Positions 16,344 to 24,269 of a stretch of 29,649 nt of DNA are shown here, in pieces (the first letter of the stretch is position 1; the number at the start of each line of letters is the position of its first letter). This DNA comes from an uncultured Eubacteriales bacterium (GTDB lineage Bacteria > Bacillota > Clostridia > Peptostreptococcales > Anaerovoracaceae): NCBI GenBank assembly GCA_902793875.1, contig CADBFL010000006.1, forward strand, positions 1-29,649. The letters are read 5' to 3'. Below the pieces are notes generated by a model, which was not told where the DNA came from, did not search any database, and was given only the letters and a program-made list of their open reading frames with translations. The position numbers were made by a program, and so were the translations under genes.

Positions 16344-16847
16344 ATGCAGAGTAAAGTAGACGCATCCAAGCTCGAACTTACAGAAGAGATCGTAGACATC
16401 AGACGTGTTGCCAAGACCGTAAAGGGCGGCCGTAACATGAGATTCTCCGTCACGGTAGTTGTCGGAGACGGCGAGGGCCACGTAGGAATGGGCCTCGGCA
16501 AGGCTATCGAGATCCCTGAGGCTGTAAGAAAAGCTACAGAAGATGCCAAAAAGAAATTGATATACGTGCCTACAGTCGGAACTACGGTTCCTCACGAAAC
16601 AGTAGGCGAGTTCGGAGCGGGCAAGGTCCTCATCATGCCTTCGGCAAAGGGTACGGGCGTTATCGCGGGTTCATCCGTGCGTACGGTGCTCGAGGCTGCG
16701 GGAATCAAGGACGTAAGAGCCAAATCGCTCGGAACGAGCAACACCGGCAACATGGCAAGAGCGACCATGGAAGGTCTCAAGAACCTGACGACCGTAGAGG
16801 AAGTCGCGAAGCGCCGTGGAAAGACACCGGAAGAGATCATCGGATAG
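16344..16847 (+). CDS. rpsE: Ribosomal protein S5
   Basis: 167 residues. The N-terminal dsRBD-like part has RRVAKTVKGGRNMRFSV and VGMGLGKAIEIPEA. The C-terminal part has GTGVIAGSSVRTVLEAAGI. S5 affects decoding accuracy with S4. GGGAGG lies before the ATG. Confidence 0.98.
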   Translation: MQSKVDASKLELTEEIVDIRRVAKTVKGGRNMRFSVTVVVGDGEGHVGMGLGKAIEIPEAVRKATEDAKKKLIYVPTVGTTVPHETVGEFGAGKVLIMPSAKGTGVIAGSSVRTVLEAAGIKDVRAKSLGTSNTGNMARATMEGLKNLTTVEEVAKRRGKTPEEIIG

Positions 16848-16859
16848 GAGGCAAGGGAA

Positions 16860-17039
16860 ATGGCAAAACTGAGAATCACATTAGTCAAGAGCCCTATCGC
16901 TTGTCAGCCTAAGCAGAAGAAGACCGTCGAGGCTCTGGGCCTCAGAAAGCTCCACCACTCGGTAGAGCTCGAGGACTCCCCTGCAACAAGAGGGGCCATC
17001 AACAAGGTTTCGCATCTGCTGAAAGTAGAAGAGCTGTAA
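16860..17039 (+). CDS. rpmD: Ribosomal protein L30
   Basis: 59 residues, normal for bacterial L30. It reads MAKLRITLVKSPIACQPKQK, then a GLRKLHHSVE segment and a final IDK-like loop ending in a strand (LLKVEEL). TAGGAGG lies at the end of rpsE, 8 bases before the ATG. Its position between rpsE and rplO is the standard one. Confidence 0.96.
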   Translation: MAKLRITLVKSPIACQPKQKKTVEALGLRKLHHSVELEDSPATRGAINKVSHLLKVEEL

Positions 17040-17053
17040 GGAGGGCAAAGGCC

Positions 17054-17494
17054 ATGAGAATTCATGAACTGAAAAAGCCTGAGGGCTCCACAAAGGCGCC
17101 TAAGAGAGTAGGCCGCGGCCAGGGTACCGGTCAGGGAACGACTGCCGGCAGAGGCATGAACGGTCAGAACTCCAGAAGCGGCGGCGGAGTAAGACTCGGC
17201 TTCGAGGGTGGCCAGATGCCACTCTACAGAAGACTCCCTAAGAGAGGCTTCAACAACAAGTGGGCAAAGGAATTTGCCGAAGTAAACGTCAAGGATCTCA
17301 ACAGATTCGAGGACGGTGCAGTAGTTGACGCGAACGCTCTGCTCGAAAAGGGCCTTATCGGAAAGGCTCTCGACGGAGTAAAGGTCCTCGGCAACGGAGA
17401 GCTCGAGAAGAAGCTCACTGTCAGGGCTGAGAAGTTCAGCAAGAGCGCTGTCGAAAAGATCGAGAAGGCAGGCGGAAAGGCAGAGGTCATCTGA
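17054..17494 (+). CDS. rplO: Ribosomal protein L15
   Basis: 146 residues. The glycine/arginine-rich N-terminal arm is typical (RVGRGQGTGQGTTAGRG, then GFEGGQMPLYRRLPKRGF), followed by a small globular domain. L15 enters late in 50S assembly. The stop overlaps the secY start by one base (TGATG), so the two are translationally coupled. Confidence 0.98.
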   Translation: MRIHELKKPEGSTKAPKRVGRGQGTGQGTTAGRGMNGQNSRSGGGVRLGFEGGQMPLYRRLPKRGFNNKWAKEFAEVNVKDLNRFEDGAVVDANALLEKGLIGKALDGVKVLGNGELEKKLTVRAEKFSKSAVEKIEKAGGKAEVI

Positions 17495-18774
17495 TGGAAT
17501 TCCTTAAGACATTCTCTAGAGCATGGAAAATACCGGAGATCAGACAAAAGATCATCTTCACACTTCTGATGCTGCTGGTATTCAGGATCGGGTCGAATAT
17601 CCCGGTCCCGGGTATCGATAGAGAGTATCTTGCTCAGATGTTTTCGGGAGACACGGGACTGCTGGATCTGTTCGACCTGTTCTCGGGCGGCGCGTTCAGC
17701 AACTTCACGATATTCGCGCTTTCGATCACGCCGTACATCACGGCGTCGATCATCGTCCAGCTTCTGACCATCGCGTTCCCGTATTTTGAGAAGCTCGCTC
17801 ACGAGGGAGCTGAGGGACGCAAGAAGATGGCGACGATCACGAGGTACATGACTGTAGTACTCGCCGTCATCCAGGCCATCGGTCTGACCGTAGGTCTGTT
17901 CAGAAGAGCCATCGTCGATCAGAGCGTGTTCAACACCATCACGATCATCGTCGTACTGACCGCCGGCACATCCTTCCTGATGTGGCTCGGCGAGCAGATC
18001 AACGAGTACGGCATCGGAAACGGTATCTCGCTGATAATCTTCGGCGGCATCGTTGCCAGACTCCCGTCCGCGATCAGAGGCATCGCGGCGCAGGTCAGAG
18101 AAGGAGCCGTATCGATGGTAGCGGTCATCGTACTGGCCATCGCAGCCGTGCTGGTCACGATGGTGATCATAGAGATGCAGCAGGGCGTAAGAAAGATCCC
18201 GGTACAGTACGCGAAGCGCGTAGTGGGACGCAAGATGTACGGAGGTCAGTCGACTCACATTCCTATGAAGGTGAATCAGGCGGGCGTTATCCCTATCATC
18301 TTCTCGATCTCGCTGCTGCAGTTCCCGCTGACGATCACGTACTTCTTCCCGAACTCGGCATTCACTGATTTCGTGAGCAAGTATCTGTCGCCTTCGGGCA
18401 ATCCGGGCGTGTGGATCTATGCCGGACTGAACATACTGCTTACAATGTTCTTCACATATTTCTACACTGCTATCATGTTCAACCCGACGGACGTCGCCGA
18501 CAACATGAGGCAGAACGGCGGATTCATCCCGGGCATCAGACCGGGAGTGGCGACCGTGGAATACCTGTCCAGGATCATGAGCAGACTCTGCTTCGCAGGC
18601 GGACTGTTCCTGGCGGCAGTAGCCACGCTCCCTACGATCGTGAGCGTGTTCACACCTTTCAACTTTGCATTCGGCGGCACTTCGCTGCTGATCATGGTCG
18701 GCGTTGCGCTCGATATCGTACAGCAGCTTGAGAATCAGATGCTGATGAGGAACTATCAGGGCTTCCTTAAATAA
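17494..18774 (+). CDS. secY: Protein translocase channel subunit SecY
   Basis: 426 residues with ten expected membrane segments. It has the pore plug region after FRIGSNIPVPGID, the conserved ITPYITASIIVQLL of segment 2, and cytosolic loops with QINEYGIGNGIS and QGVRKIPVQYAKRVVG that bind SecA and ribosomes. The C-terminal end is LENQMLMRNYQGFLK. It forms the Sec channel with SecE and SecG, encoded elsewhere. No separate ribosome site is needed since it is coupled to rplO. Confidence 0.99.
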   Translation: MEFLKTFSRAWKIPEIRQKIIFTLLMLLVFRIGSNIPVPGIDREYLAQMFSGDTGLLDLFDLFSGGAFSNFTIFALSITPYITASIIVQLLTIAFPYFEKLAHEGAEGRKKMATITRYMTVVLAVIQAIGLTVGLFRRAIVDQSVFNTITIIVVLTAGTSFLMWLGEQINEYGIGNGISLIIFGGIVARLPSAIRGIAAQVREGAVSMVAVIVLAIAAVLVTMVIIEMQQGVRKIPVQYAKRVVGRKMYGGQSTHIPMKVNQAGVIPIIFSISLLQFPLTITYFFPNSAFTDFVSKYLSPSGNPGVWIYAGLNILLTMFFTYFYTAIMFNPTDVADNMRQNGGFIPGIRPGVATVEYLSRIMSRLCFAGGLFLAAVATLPTIVSVFTPFNFAFGGTSLLIMVGVALDIVQQLENQMLMRNYQGFLK

Positions 18775-18784
18775 GGAGAAAGAT

Positions 18785-19366
18785 ATGAGAGCAGTACTTT
18801 TAGGACCTCCGGGTGCGGGCAAAGGCACCCAGGCGGTAAGACTGGTCGAGCAGTACAATGTACCGCAGATCTCGACAGGGGACATCTTCCGCAGGAATAT
18901 AAAAGAAGGCACGGAACTCGGAAAGAAAGCCCAGGAGTACATGAACGCCGGGCAGCTCGTTCCGGATGAGCTGGTCGTTGACCTGGTCAAGGACAGACTC
19001 ATGCAGGATGACTGCAAGAACGGATATCTGCTCGACGGATTCCCGAGGACCATCTATCAGGCGGTAGGCTACGACACTCTGATCGAGAGGCTTACCGGCC
19101 GCAGAGTGTGCAAGGCGTGCGGAGCGGGCTACCACATCAAGAACATGCCTCCGAAGGTCGAAGGCGTGTGCGACAAGTGCGGCAGCGAGCTCGAACAGCG
19201 CAAGGACGATACGAAAGAAACGGCCGTGAACAGGATCTCGGTATACGAGGAATCGACAGCGCCGCTGATCGATTACTACACCGGGACAGGCGCGCTCAGA
19301 AACTTCAACGCCGAGAAGGATCCTGACGAGCTGCTCAAAGAGATCGTCGCGGAGTTGGGAGCGTAA
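18785..19366 (+). CDS. adk: Adenylate kinase, zinc-LID type, with an internal core deletion
   Basis: The reaction is ATP + AMP to 2 ADP in the cytosol. The P-loop GPPGAGKGT (7-15), AMP-binding STGDIFR, the FPRT arginine (Arg88), and a zinc-type LID with Cys109, Cys112, Cys129 and Cys132 are all present, as is the C-terminal TAPLIDYY. The length is only 193 residues, against about 214-217 for the family. The missing part is clear: after DGFPRTIYQA only VGYDT separates this from LIERLTGRRVC. Normal enzymes have about 20-21 more residues here, including a core beta strand (VINIEV-like) next to the P-loop strand. The frame is kept. This is either a real lineage variant of unknown activity or a deletion in this strain or assembly. 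AAGGAG precedes the ATG. Confidence 0.95.
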   Translation: MRAVLLGPPGAGKGTQAVRLVEQYNVPQISTGDIFRRNIKEGTELGKKAQEYMNAGQLVPDELVVDLVKDRLMQDDCKNGYLLDGFPRTIYQAVGYDTLIERLTGRRVCKACGAGYHIKNMPPKVEGVCDKCGSELEQRKDDTKETAVNRISVYEESTAPLIDYYTGTGALRNFNAEKDPDELLKEIVAELGA

Positions 19367-19371
19367 GCTGC

Positions 19372-20118
19372 ATGATAGTGATCAAGTCAAAGCGAGAGAT
19401 CGAACTCATGAGAGAGCCGTGCAGGGTCACGGCAGAGCTGCTGAAGGACCTTGAGTCCTACATCGAGCCCGGAAGGACCACGATGGATATCAGCGAGTTC
19501 GTCGAGAAACGTATAGAGAGTCACGGAATGACACCGACATTCAAGGGTTACGGCGGATTTCCCGCCGCAGCCTGCGTGTCAGTCAACGAGGAGGTCATAC
19601 ACGGGATCCCTTCGAAGACAAGGGTCCTGAAGGAAGGCGACATAGTGAGCATCGACGTGGGCGCGACGTTCAAAGGCTACAACAGCGACGCGGCGCGCAC
19701 ATATCCCGTCGGAGCCATAAGCGCCGAGGACCGGAAGCTCATCGATGTCACGAAGCAGAGCTTCTTCGAAGGCATCAAATACGCGATGGAGGGTTACCGG
19801 ATCGGAGACATCGGACACGCTGTACAGCAGTACGCCGAGGGCTTCGGGATGGGAGTAATAAGAGACTATACCGGACACGGAACAGGCTCAAAGCTCCACG
19901 AGGACCCGTTCATCCCGAATTACGGCAAGGCCGGCAAGGGTGCTAAGATCGAAAGAAACATGACTCTCGCGATCGAGCCGATGCTGGCGCTCGGAACTTA
20001 CGAGGTGAGAGTGCTCGGCAACGAATGGACCGTAGTGACAACAGACGGAAGGAAAGCCGCTCATTATGAGAACACCATACTGGTGACTGACGGCGAACCC
20101 GAGATAATGACTCTGTAA
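19372..20118 (+). CDS. map: Methionine aminopeptidase, type I
   Basis: 248 residues, a single catalytic domain. It removes the initiator Met from nascent proteins. The metal ligands and catalytic residues are all present: His77 (VIHGIP), Asp95 (SIDVGA), Asp106 (NSDAART), His169 (GHGTG), His176 (LHEDP), Glu202 (AIEPM) and Glu233 (HYENTI). It starts 5 bases after adk with only a weak GGGAG upstream, suggesting coupling. There is no KOW-domain gene between map and infA, which some Clostridia have. Confidence 0.98.
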   Translation: MIVIKSKREIELMREPCRVTAELLKDLESYIEPGRTTMDISEFVEKRIESHGMTPTFKGYGGFPAAACVSVNEEVIHGIPSKTRVLKEGDIVSIDVGATFKGYNSDAARTYPVGAISAEDRKLIDVTKQSFFEGIKYAMEGYRIGDIGHAVQQYAEGFGMGVIRDYTGHGTGSKLHEDPFIPNYGKAGKGAKIERNMTLAIEPMLALGTYEVRVLGNEWTVVTTDGRKAAHYENTILVTDGEPEIMTL

Positions 20119-20131
20119 CGGGAGGAAGCAA

Positions 20132-20350
20132 ATGGCTAAGAACAATACTATAGAGGCAATGGGCACCGTAGTCGATGCGCAGCCGAATGCAATGTTCAAG
20201 GTAAGGCTCGACAACGACTTCGAAATACTCGCTCATATTTCCGGAAAAATCAGAATGAACTACATCAGAATACTGCCGGGCGACAGGGTCAAGGTGGAAC
20301 TTTCGCCTTACGACCTGACACGCGGCAGGATAACATGGAGGGAGAAGTAA
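20132..20350 (+). CDS. infA: Translation initiation factor IF-1
   Basis: 72 residues, an OB fold. It has IEAMGTVVDAQPNAMFKVRL, AHISGKIRMNYIRILPGD and SPYDLTRGRITWR. It binds the 30S A site during initiation. GGGAGG precedes the ATG. Confidence 0.98.
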   Translation: MAKNNTIEAMGTVVDAQPNAMFKVRLDNDFEILAHISGKIRMNYIRILPGDRVKVELSPYDLTRGRITWREK

Positions 20351-20352
20351 CT

Positions 20353-20466
20353 ATGAAAGTTCGCGCATCTGTAAAGCCTATGTGTGACAAGTGCAAGATC
20401 ATCAAGAGACACGGACGTGTGATGGTCATCTGCGAGAATCCTAAACATAAGCAGAGACAAGGATAA
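20353..20466 (+). CDS. rpmJ: Ribosomal protein L36, zinc-binding
   Basis: 37 residues: MKVRASVKPMCDKCKIIKRH followed by a strand and CENPKHKQRQG. Zinc ligands are Cys11, Cys14, Cys27 and His32. It starts 2 bases after infA, with GGAGG within the infA 3' end. The zinc-type L36 matches the zinc-type S14 upstream. Confidence 0.97.
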   Translation: MKVRASVKPMCDKCKIIKRHGRVMVICENPKHKQRQG

Positions 20467-20546
20467 TCAAGATCCTCGAACACGCTCGCATCGCATTGCT
20501 GATGCGCTGCGTTTCGAAAAAAGTACAATAAAATGCATTGCAAAAA

Positions 20547-20555
20547 TGCTACTAT
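20547..20555 (+). promoter_or_regulatory. Possible extended -10 promoter for the alpha operon
   Basis: TGCTACTAT (TG-N-TACTAT) in an A+T-rich stretch 174 bases before rpsM. No clear -35 is present 17 bases upstream. The 262-base gap after rpmJ, unlike the tight packing elsewhere, supports a new start here. Upstream, CGCATC/GATGCG (20487-20492 with 20501-20506) is a weak hairpin without a T-run. Confidence 0.4.
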
Positions 20556-20561
20556 TAAGTG

Positions 20562-20728
20562 TTCGCGCGTAACCCAAGGTTCAAGTATGCCTTGGGCGTT
20601 CGCACGCTGACAGACACTGTTGAAGAGCCCTGCAGGACCGGGTCTGCAGAACAAGGCTTAAAAGTACATGGAACACCCGTCTGTATCGCCCCCGGGAAGG
20701 CGACGGAAGATGGGAAAGGAGGAAAAAC
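20562..20728 (+). promoter_or_regulatory. Structured leader before rpsM (alpha operon)
   Basis: The region holds a perfect CCCAAGG/CCTTGGG hairpin (20573-20579 with 20590-20596) and two CTGCAG copies that can pair with each other (about 20630 and 20644), flanked by AGCC and GGCT. No coding frame with a ribosome site is visible. In E. coli, S4 represses the alpha operon through a leader pseudoknot. rpsD lies in this operon here, so S4 autoregulation is possible but the sequence is not recognisably the E. coli motif. Confidence 0.4.
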
Positions 20729-21094
20729 ATGGCAAGAATTGCCGGAGTGGACCTGCCTAGAGACAAGAGGATCGAATACGGTCTTACTTACATCTACGGT
20801 ATCGGGCTCACGACATCCAGAGAGATCCTCGCTAAGGCGGGGGTGGATCCTGACGTAAGAGTCAGAGATCTGACAGAAGAAGACGCCGGTAAGATCAGAA
20901 GAGTCATCGATGCTGACTACATGGTAGAGGGTGACCTCAGAAGAGAGGTTTCTCTTAACATCAAGAGGCTCATGGAGATCGGATCCTACAGAGGCATCAG
21001 ACACAGAAGAGGACTCCCTGTAAGGGGTCAGAAGACGAAGACGAACGCAAGGACCCGCAAGGGACCGAAGCGCCTCGCCGGAAAGAAGAAATAA
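20729..21094 (+). CDS. rpsM: Ribosomal protein S13
   Basis: 121 residues. It begins ARIAGVDLPRDKRIEYGLTY and contains YRGIRHRRGLPVRGQKTKTN and a basic tail reaching the P-site tRNA. It forms head bridges to the 50S. AAAGGAGG precedes the ATG. Confidence 0.98.
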   Translation: MARIAGVDLPRDKRIEYGLTYIYGIGLTTSREILAKAGVDPDVRVRDLTEEDAGKIRRVIDADYMVEGDLRREVSLNIKRLMEIGSYRGIRHRRGLPVRGQKTKTNARTRKGPKRLAGKKK

Positions 21095-21113
21095 GGGGAA
21101 GGAGGTATAAGTT

Positions 21114-21509
21114 ATGGCAGCTGTTAAGAAGACAGTACGTAAAAAGAAGAGAGAACGCAAGAACGTTGAACGCGGCCAGGCTCATATCCAGTCCACCTTC
21201 AACAATACGCTGATCACACTGACCGACATGGACGGAAACGCGCTCAGCTGGTCCAGCGCCGGATCGAACGGATTCAGAGGCTCCCGCAAGAGCACGCCGT
21301 TCGCGGCAGCAGAGGCAGCTACAGTAGCGGCAAAGGCGGCCATGGAGCACGGCCTCAAGACGGTAGAAGTCTACGTCAAGGGACCGGGATCCGGAAGAGA
21401 TTCCGCAGTCAGAGCACTTGAGACTGCAGGCCTCAAGGTAACCATGATCAAGGACATCACACCGATCCCTCACAATGGTTGCCGTCCGCCTAAGAAGAGA
21501 AGAGTCTAA
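21114..21509 (+). CDS. rpsK: Ribosomal protein S11
   Basis: 131 residues. A basic N-terminus is followed by AHIQSTFNNTLITLTDMDGN, FRGSRKSTPFAAAEAA and the final ITPIPHNGCRPPKKRRV. S11 lies on the 30S platform at the E site. GGAGG precedes the ATG. Confidence 0.98.
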   Translation: MAAVKKTVRKKKRERKNVERGQAHIQSTFNNTLITLTDMDGNALSWSSAGSNGFRGSRKSTPFAAAEAATVAAKAAMEHGLKTVEVYVKGPGSGRDSAVRALETAGLKVTMIKDITPIPHNGCRPPKKRRV

Positions 21510-21531
21510 TCGGGAAGGAGGAGCATAATAT

Positions 21532-22119
21532 ATGTCAAGAGACAGAGGACCTGTACTGAAGAGAGCAAGAGCTCTGGGCATCGAGCCTCAGTACCTGGGT
21601 GTAAATAAGAAATCCAAAAGACATGGCGCTGTAAGACGCCGCAAGAAGAGCGAATACGGAATCCAGCTGACCGAGAAGCAGAAGGTGAGATTCACTTACG
21701 GACTCAGCGAGACTCAGTTCCGCAACCTGTTCGACAAGGCATCGAAGAGAAAAGGCGGAGCCGGTGAGAACCTCCTCATCATGCTCGAGAGCAGACTCGA
21801 CAATGTTGTATTCAGAATGGGATTCGCAGCAACAAGAAGAGAAGCCAGACAGCTGGTAAACCACGGTCACTTCCTGGTAAACGGCAAGAAGGCAGACATC
21901 CCTTCGATGGAGCTCAAGGCCGGTGACGTCGTATCCGTCAAAGAAAAGTCGCAGTCATCCCCTAAGTTCACTGAACTCAGGGAAATGATCATCACTACTC
22001 CTGCATGGATCGACCTGAATCTCGACAAGTTCGAGGGCAAGATCACCAGAACTCCTGAGAGAGAGGACGTTGACCTTCCTATCGAAGAGCACTATATCGT
22101 AGAGTTCTATTCGAGATAG
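21532..22119 (+). CDS. rpsD: Ribosomal protein S4 (zinc-free form)
   Basis: 195 residues. The N-terminus lacks the Cys ligands seen in other S4 proteins (RGPVLKRARALGIEPQYLG), as in many Clostridia. The S4 RNA-binding domain is at ~90-150 (ESRLDNVVFRMGFAATRREARQLVNHGHFLVNG is its core, split here only for description). S4 starts 30S assembly. Its place between rpsK and rpoA matches E. coli and Clostridia but not Bacillus, where it stands apart. Confidence 0.97.
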   Translation: MSRDRGPVLKRARALGIEPQYLGVNKKSKRHGAVRRRKKSEYGIQLTEKQKVRFTYGLSETQFRNLFDKASKRKGGAGENLLIMLESRLDNVVFRMGFAATRREARQLVNHGHFLVNGKKADIPSMELKAGDVVSVKEKSQSSPKFTELREMIITTPAWIDLNLDKFEGKITRTPEREDVDLPIEEHYIVEFYSR

Positions 22120-22127
22120 CAGTCTGA

Positions 22128-22144
22128 GCCGGCGTGAGTCCGGC
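22128..22144 (+). promoter_or_regulatory. Small hairpin between rpsD and rpoA
   Basis: GCCGG (22128-22132), 7-base loop, CCGGC (22140-22144). The spacer is 66 bases. No T-run follows; it may be an RNA processing or stability site. Confidence 0.3.
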
Positions 22145-22185
22145 GCAAGAAAGTCGTTTCAACTGAATATAGCAGGAGGAAGAGA

Positions 22186-23133
22186 ATGATCGAAATTATT
22201 AAGCCAACAATCACCAAGGAAGTTGATGACAACGGTCGTTACGGCAAATTCGTGATCGAACCTCTTGAGAGGGGTTACGGGACAACACTCGGAAACTGCA
22301 TGAGAAGAGTGCTGCTCAGCTCGCTTCCGGGCGCGGCGATCACAAGCGTCAAGATCGACGGGATCCTCCATGAGTTCTCGACGATACCGGGCGTCAAGGA
22401 AGACGTCACGGAGATCATCCTTAACCTCAAGAGACTCGCAGTCAAGGTGGACGGAGATGAGGACAGAAGAGCCATCATCAATGCCGTCGGACCATGCGAA
22501 GTCACGGCAAAGGATATCCTCGTTGATGCGGATACCGAGATATTCAATCCGGATCTGCACATCGCCACGCTTGCCGACAACGCAACGCTGGTAATGGAGA
22601 TGAACATCGCGACGGGCAAGGGCTATGTTCCTGCAGAGCAGAACAAGACTCCGGAGACCCCTATCGCGGTCATCCCTGTGGATTCCATCTTCACACCGGT
22701 CAAGAAAGTCAACTTTACGGTTGAGAACACAAGAGTAGGTCAGGTCACGGACTTTGACAGACTCATAATCGAGATCTGGACAGACGGTTCGATCACACCT
22801 GAAGAGGGCGTGTCGATCGGAGCCAAGATCATTCAGGAGCACCTTGAGCTGTTCATCGGCCTCGGTGCAGAAGTCAGCGACATGAAGTTCATGATCGAGA
22901 AGGACGAGGACCGCAAGGAAAAGGCGCTCGTCATGGCGATCGAAGAACTCGAGCTGTCCGTGCGTTCGTTCAACTGCCTGAAGAGAGCGTCCATCAACAC
23001 CGTTGAGGAGCTGACTCAGAAGACAGAGGAAGACATGATGAAGGTCAGGAACCTCGGAATGAAGTCGCTGGTAGAAGTCAAAAACAAACTCGCTGAGCTG
23101 GGTCTTTCCCTCAAGCCGAGCGATGAAGAGTAA
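22186..23133 (+). CDS. rpoA: RNA polymerase alpha subunit
   Basis: 315 residues. The N-terminal dimerisation domain has RYGKFVIEPLERGYGTTLGN and RRVLLSSLPGAAIT. The C-terminal domain (~245-310) has LELSVRSFNCLKRASINTVEEL and MKSLVEVKNKLAELGLSLK, which contacts UP elements and activators. AGGAGGAA precedes the ATG. Confidence 0.99.
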   Translation: MIEIIKPTITKEVDDNGRYGKFVIEPLERGYGTTLGNCMRRVLLSSLPGAAITSVKIDGILHEFSTIPGVKEDVTEIILNLKRLAVKVDGDEDRRAIINAVGPCEVTAKDILVDADTEIFNPDLHIATLADNATLVMEMNIATGKGYVPAEQNKTPETPIAVIPVDSIFTPVKKVNFTVENTRVGQVTDFDRLIIEIWTDGSITPEEGVSIGAKIIQEHLELFIGLGAEVSDMKFMIEKDEDRKEKALVMAIEELELSVRSFNCLKRASINTVEELTQKTEEDMMKVRNLGMKSLVEVKNKLAELGLSLKPSDEE

Positions 23134-23150
23134 TCGAAAGGAGCATATCG

Positions 23151-23492
23151 ATGAAAGGTTATAAGAAGCTGGGCAGGAATTCTGCGCACAGAAAATCCAT
23201 GCTGAGAAACCTCGTCACCGATCTTTTCAGAGAAGGCAGGATCACAACGACTGACATGAGAGCCAAAGAGGCGGGACGTCAGGCAGAGAAGCTCATCACG
23301 ATCGCAAAGAAGGGCGACCTTCACGCGAGAAGACAGTGCCTCGAGTATCTGTTCGATGAGGATGTTGTGACAAAACTCTTCGATGAGATCGCTCCGGGCT
23401 ATGAGGGCCGCAACGGCGGATACACAAGGATCCTCAAGCTCGGACCTAGACAGGGTGACAACGCTGAAGTTGTATATCTCGAGCTGGTATAA
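23151..23492 (+). CDS. rplQ: Ribosomal protein L17
   Basis: 113 residues. It begins with KGYKKLGRNSAHRKSMLRNL and has TDMRAKEAGRQAEKLITIAK and GRNGGYTRILKLGPRQGD. It lies at the exit of the peptide tunnel. It is the last gene of the operon and is followed by a strong terminator; the ecfA transporter genes often found next in Firmicutes are absent. Confidence 0.98.
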   Translation: MKGYKKLGRNSAHRKSMLRNLVTDLFREGRITTTDMRAKEAGRQAEKLITIAKKGDLHARRQCLEYLFDEDVVTKLFDEIAPGYEGRNGGYTRILKLGPRQGDNAEVVYLELV

Positions 23493-23506
23493 GAAAAACA
23501 CTAATC

Positions 23507-23538
23507 AAAAACTGCGTCGGATCACCGGCGCAGTTTTT
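23507..23538. terminator. Bidirectional terminator after rplQ
   Basis: AAAAACTGCGTCGG (23507-23520), loop ATCA, CCGGCGCAGTTTTT (23525-23538): 14 pairs with one T-G. The A-run and T-run at the two ends make it work on both strands, ending the ribosomal operon and the minus-strand lipoprotein gene. Confidence 0.9.
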
Positions 23539-23587
23539 GATATTCCGTATCTGAAATCGATATAATTTTCATCAAAACCGCGGACTT

Positions 23588-24151
23588 TTATTGCTGCCGG
23601 TCTGTATCAGTTACGCTGTCTCCGCCGTCGATTCGCTTCATCGAGGCGAGAACTTTTTCAAAGTCCGCGATATAGTCCCGGGTACGGGTCTCATCATTCT
23701 GCATGACCGTGAATAAGAATATCCGCTTGTTTTCTTCGTCTACAAGGAACCAGGCTCTCTCGTCCGCGTTCTCATAGATATCCAGAGTCTGTACGATACC
23801 CTTCATATCCGCCACAGTGATATCCTCTGTGTTCAGGACAGGCCTTTCCGGCGTGCTTTCACGCTGAGCTTCAAAGCCGTATATCCTGGAATCCATATCC
23901 GGGATATCGGTCGCAGTAAGATCGATAACGGCTTCATTGCCTATGTCGTAGCGGTAGCCTTTTTCATCCTGATATGAAGGCTCCTGACAGTAGTCAGGCA
24001 GTTCGAATGAAAAGCCCCAGGCTTCGAGAGTGTTTGCGGAAATCACCGGTTTTGTTTTAGGCGGGGTATTCTCATCGCCGCCTGAACAACCGGTGATCAG
24101 CATGCAGCCGATCAGCAGCATTATTATAAATAAGAATGATCTCTTTTTCAT
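23588..24151 (-). CDS. Lipoprotein, possibly PsbP-like
   Basis: 187 residues. The lipoprotein signal has MKKRSF, a hydrophobic core and the lipobox LITGC with Cys22. The mature part begins GGDENTPPKTKP and continues with AWGFSFELPDYCQEPSYQD. Such an opening, together with a closing FEKVLASMKRI helix, resembles the PsbP/Mog1-like lipoproteins common in Firmicutes; this fold assignment is inference. The frame is open to 24175, but ATG 24151 is chosen because GAGAGGAGA lies just before it and the signal peptide starts there. It probably sits on the outer face of the membrane. The function is unknown. Confidence 0.75.
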   Translation of the reverse strand: MKKRSFLFIIMLLIGCMLITGCSGGDENTPPKTKPVISANTLEAWGFSFELPDYCQEPSYQDEKGYRYDIGNEAVIDLTATDIPDMDSRIYGFEAQRESTPERPVLNTEDITVADMKGIVQTLDIYENADERAWFLVDEENKRIFLFTVMQNDETRTRDYIADFEKVLASMKRIDGGDSVTDTDRQQ

Positions 24152-24195
24152 GTCGGCTCTCCTCTCATATCGCATTCGCGCTTCGTGTTATATGA

Positions 24196-24223
24196 AGTAT
24201 ATCAAACCGCGAAAGTAAAAATG
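24196..24223 (-). promoter_or_regulatory. Extended -10 promoter module A (first lipoprotein)
   Basis: On the minus strand, TGATATACT (24204-24196) lies about 45 bases before the gene. Just upstream is CATTTTTAC-N-TTCGCGG (24223-24207). The same block recurs at two other sites (24778-24794 and 25024-25040), so it is likely a shared control element. Confidence 0.55.
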
Positions 24224-24269
24224 TATACGGTAATCACAGACCTGCATAGCTTCAGAAAAACATTACTGC

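Noticed and set aside
17224..19053. 609-residue open frame on the minus strand
   Set aside because: It is antisense to rplO, secY and adk, whose protein families are certain; it is a by-product of their codon use, with no ribosome site or family resemblance.
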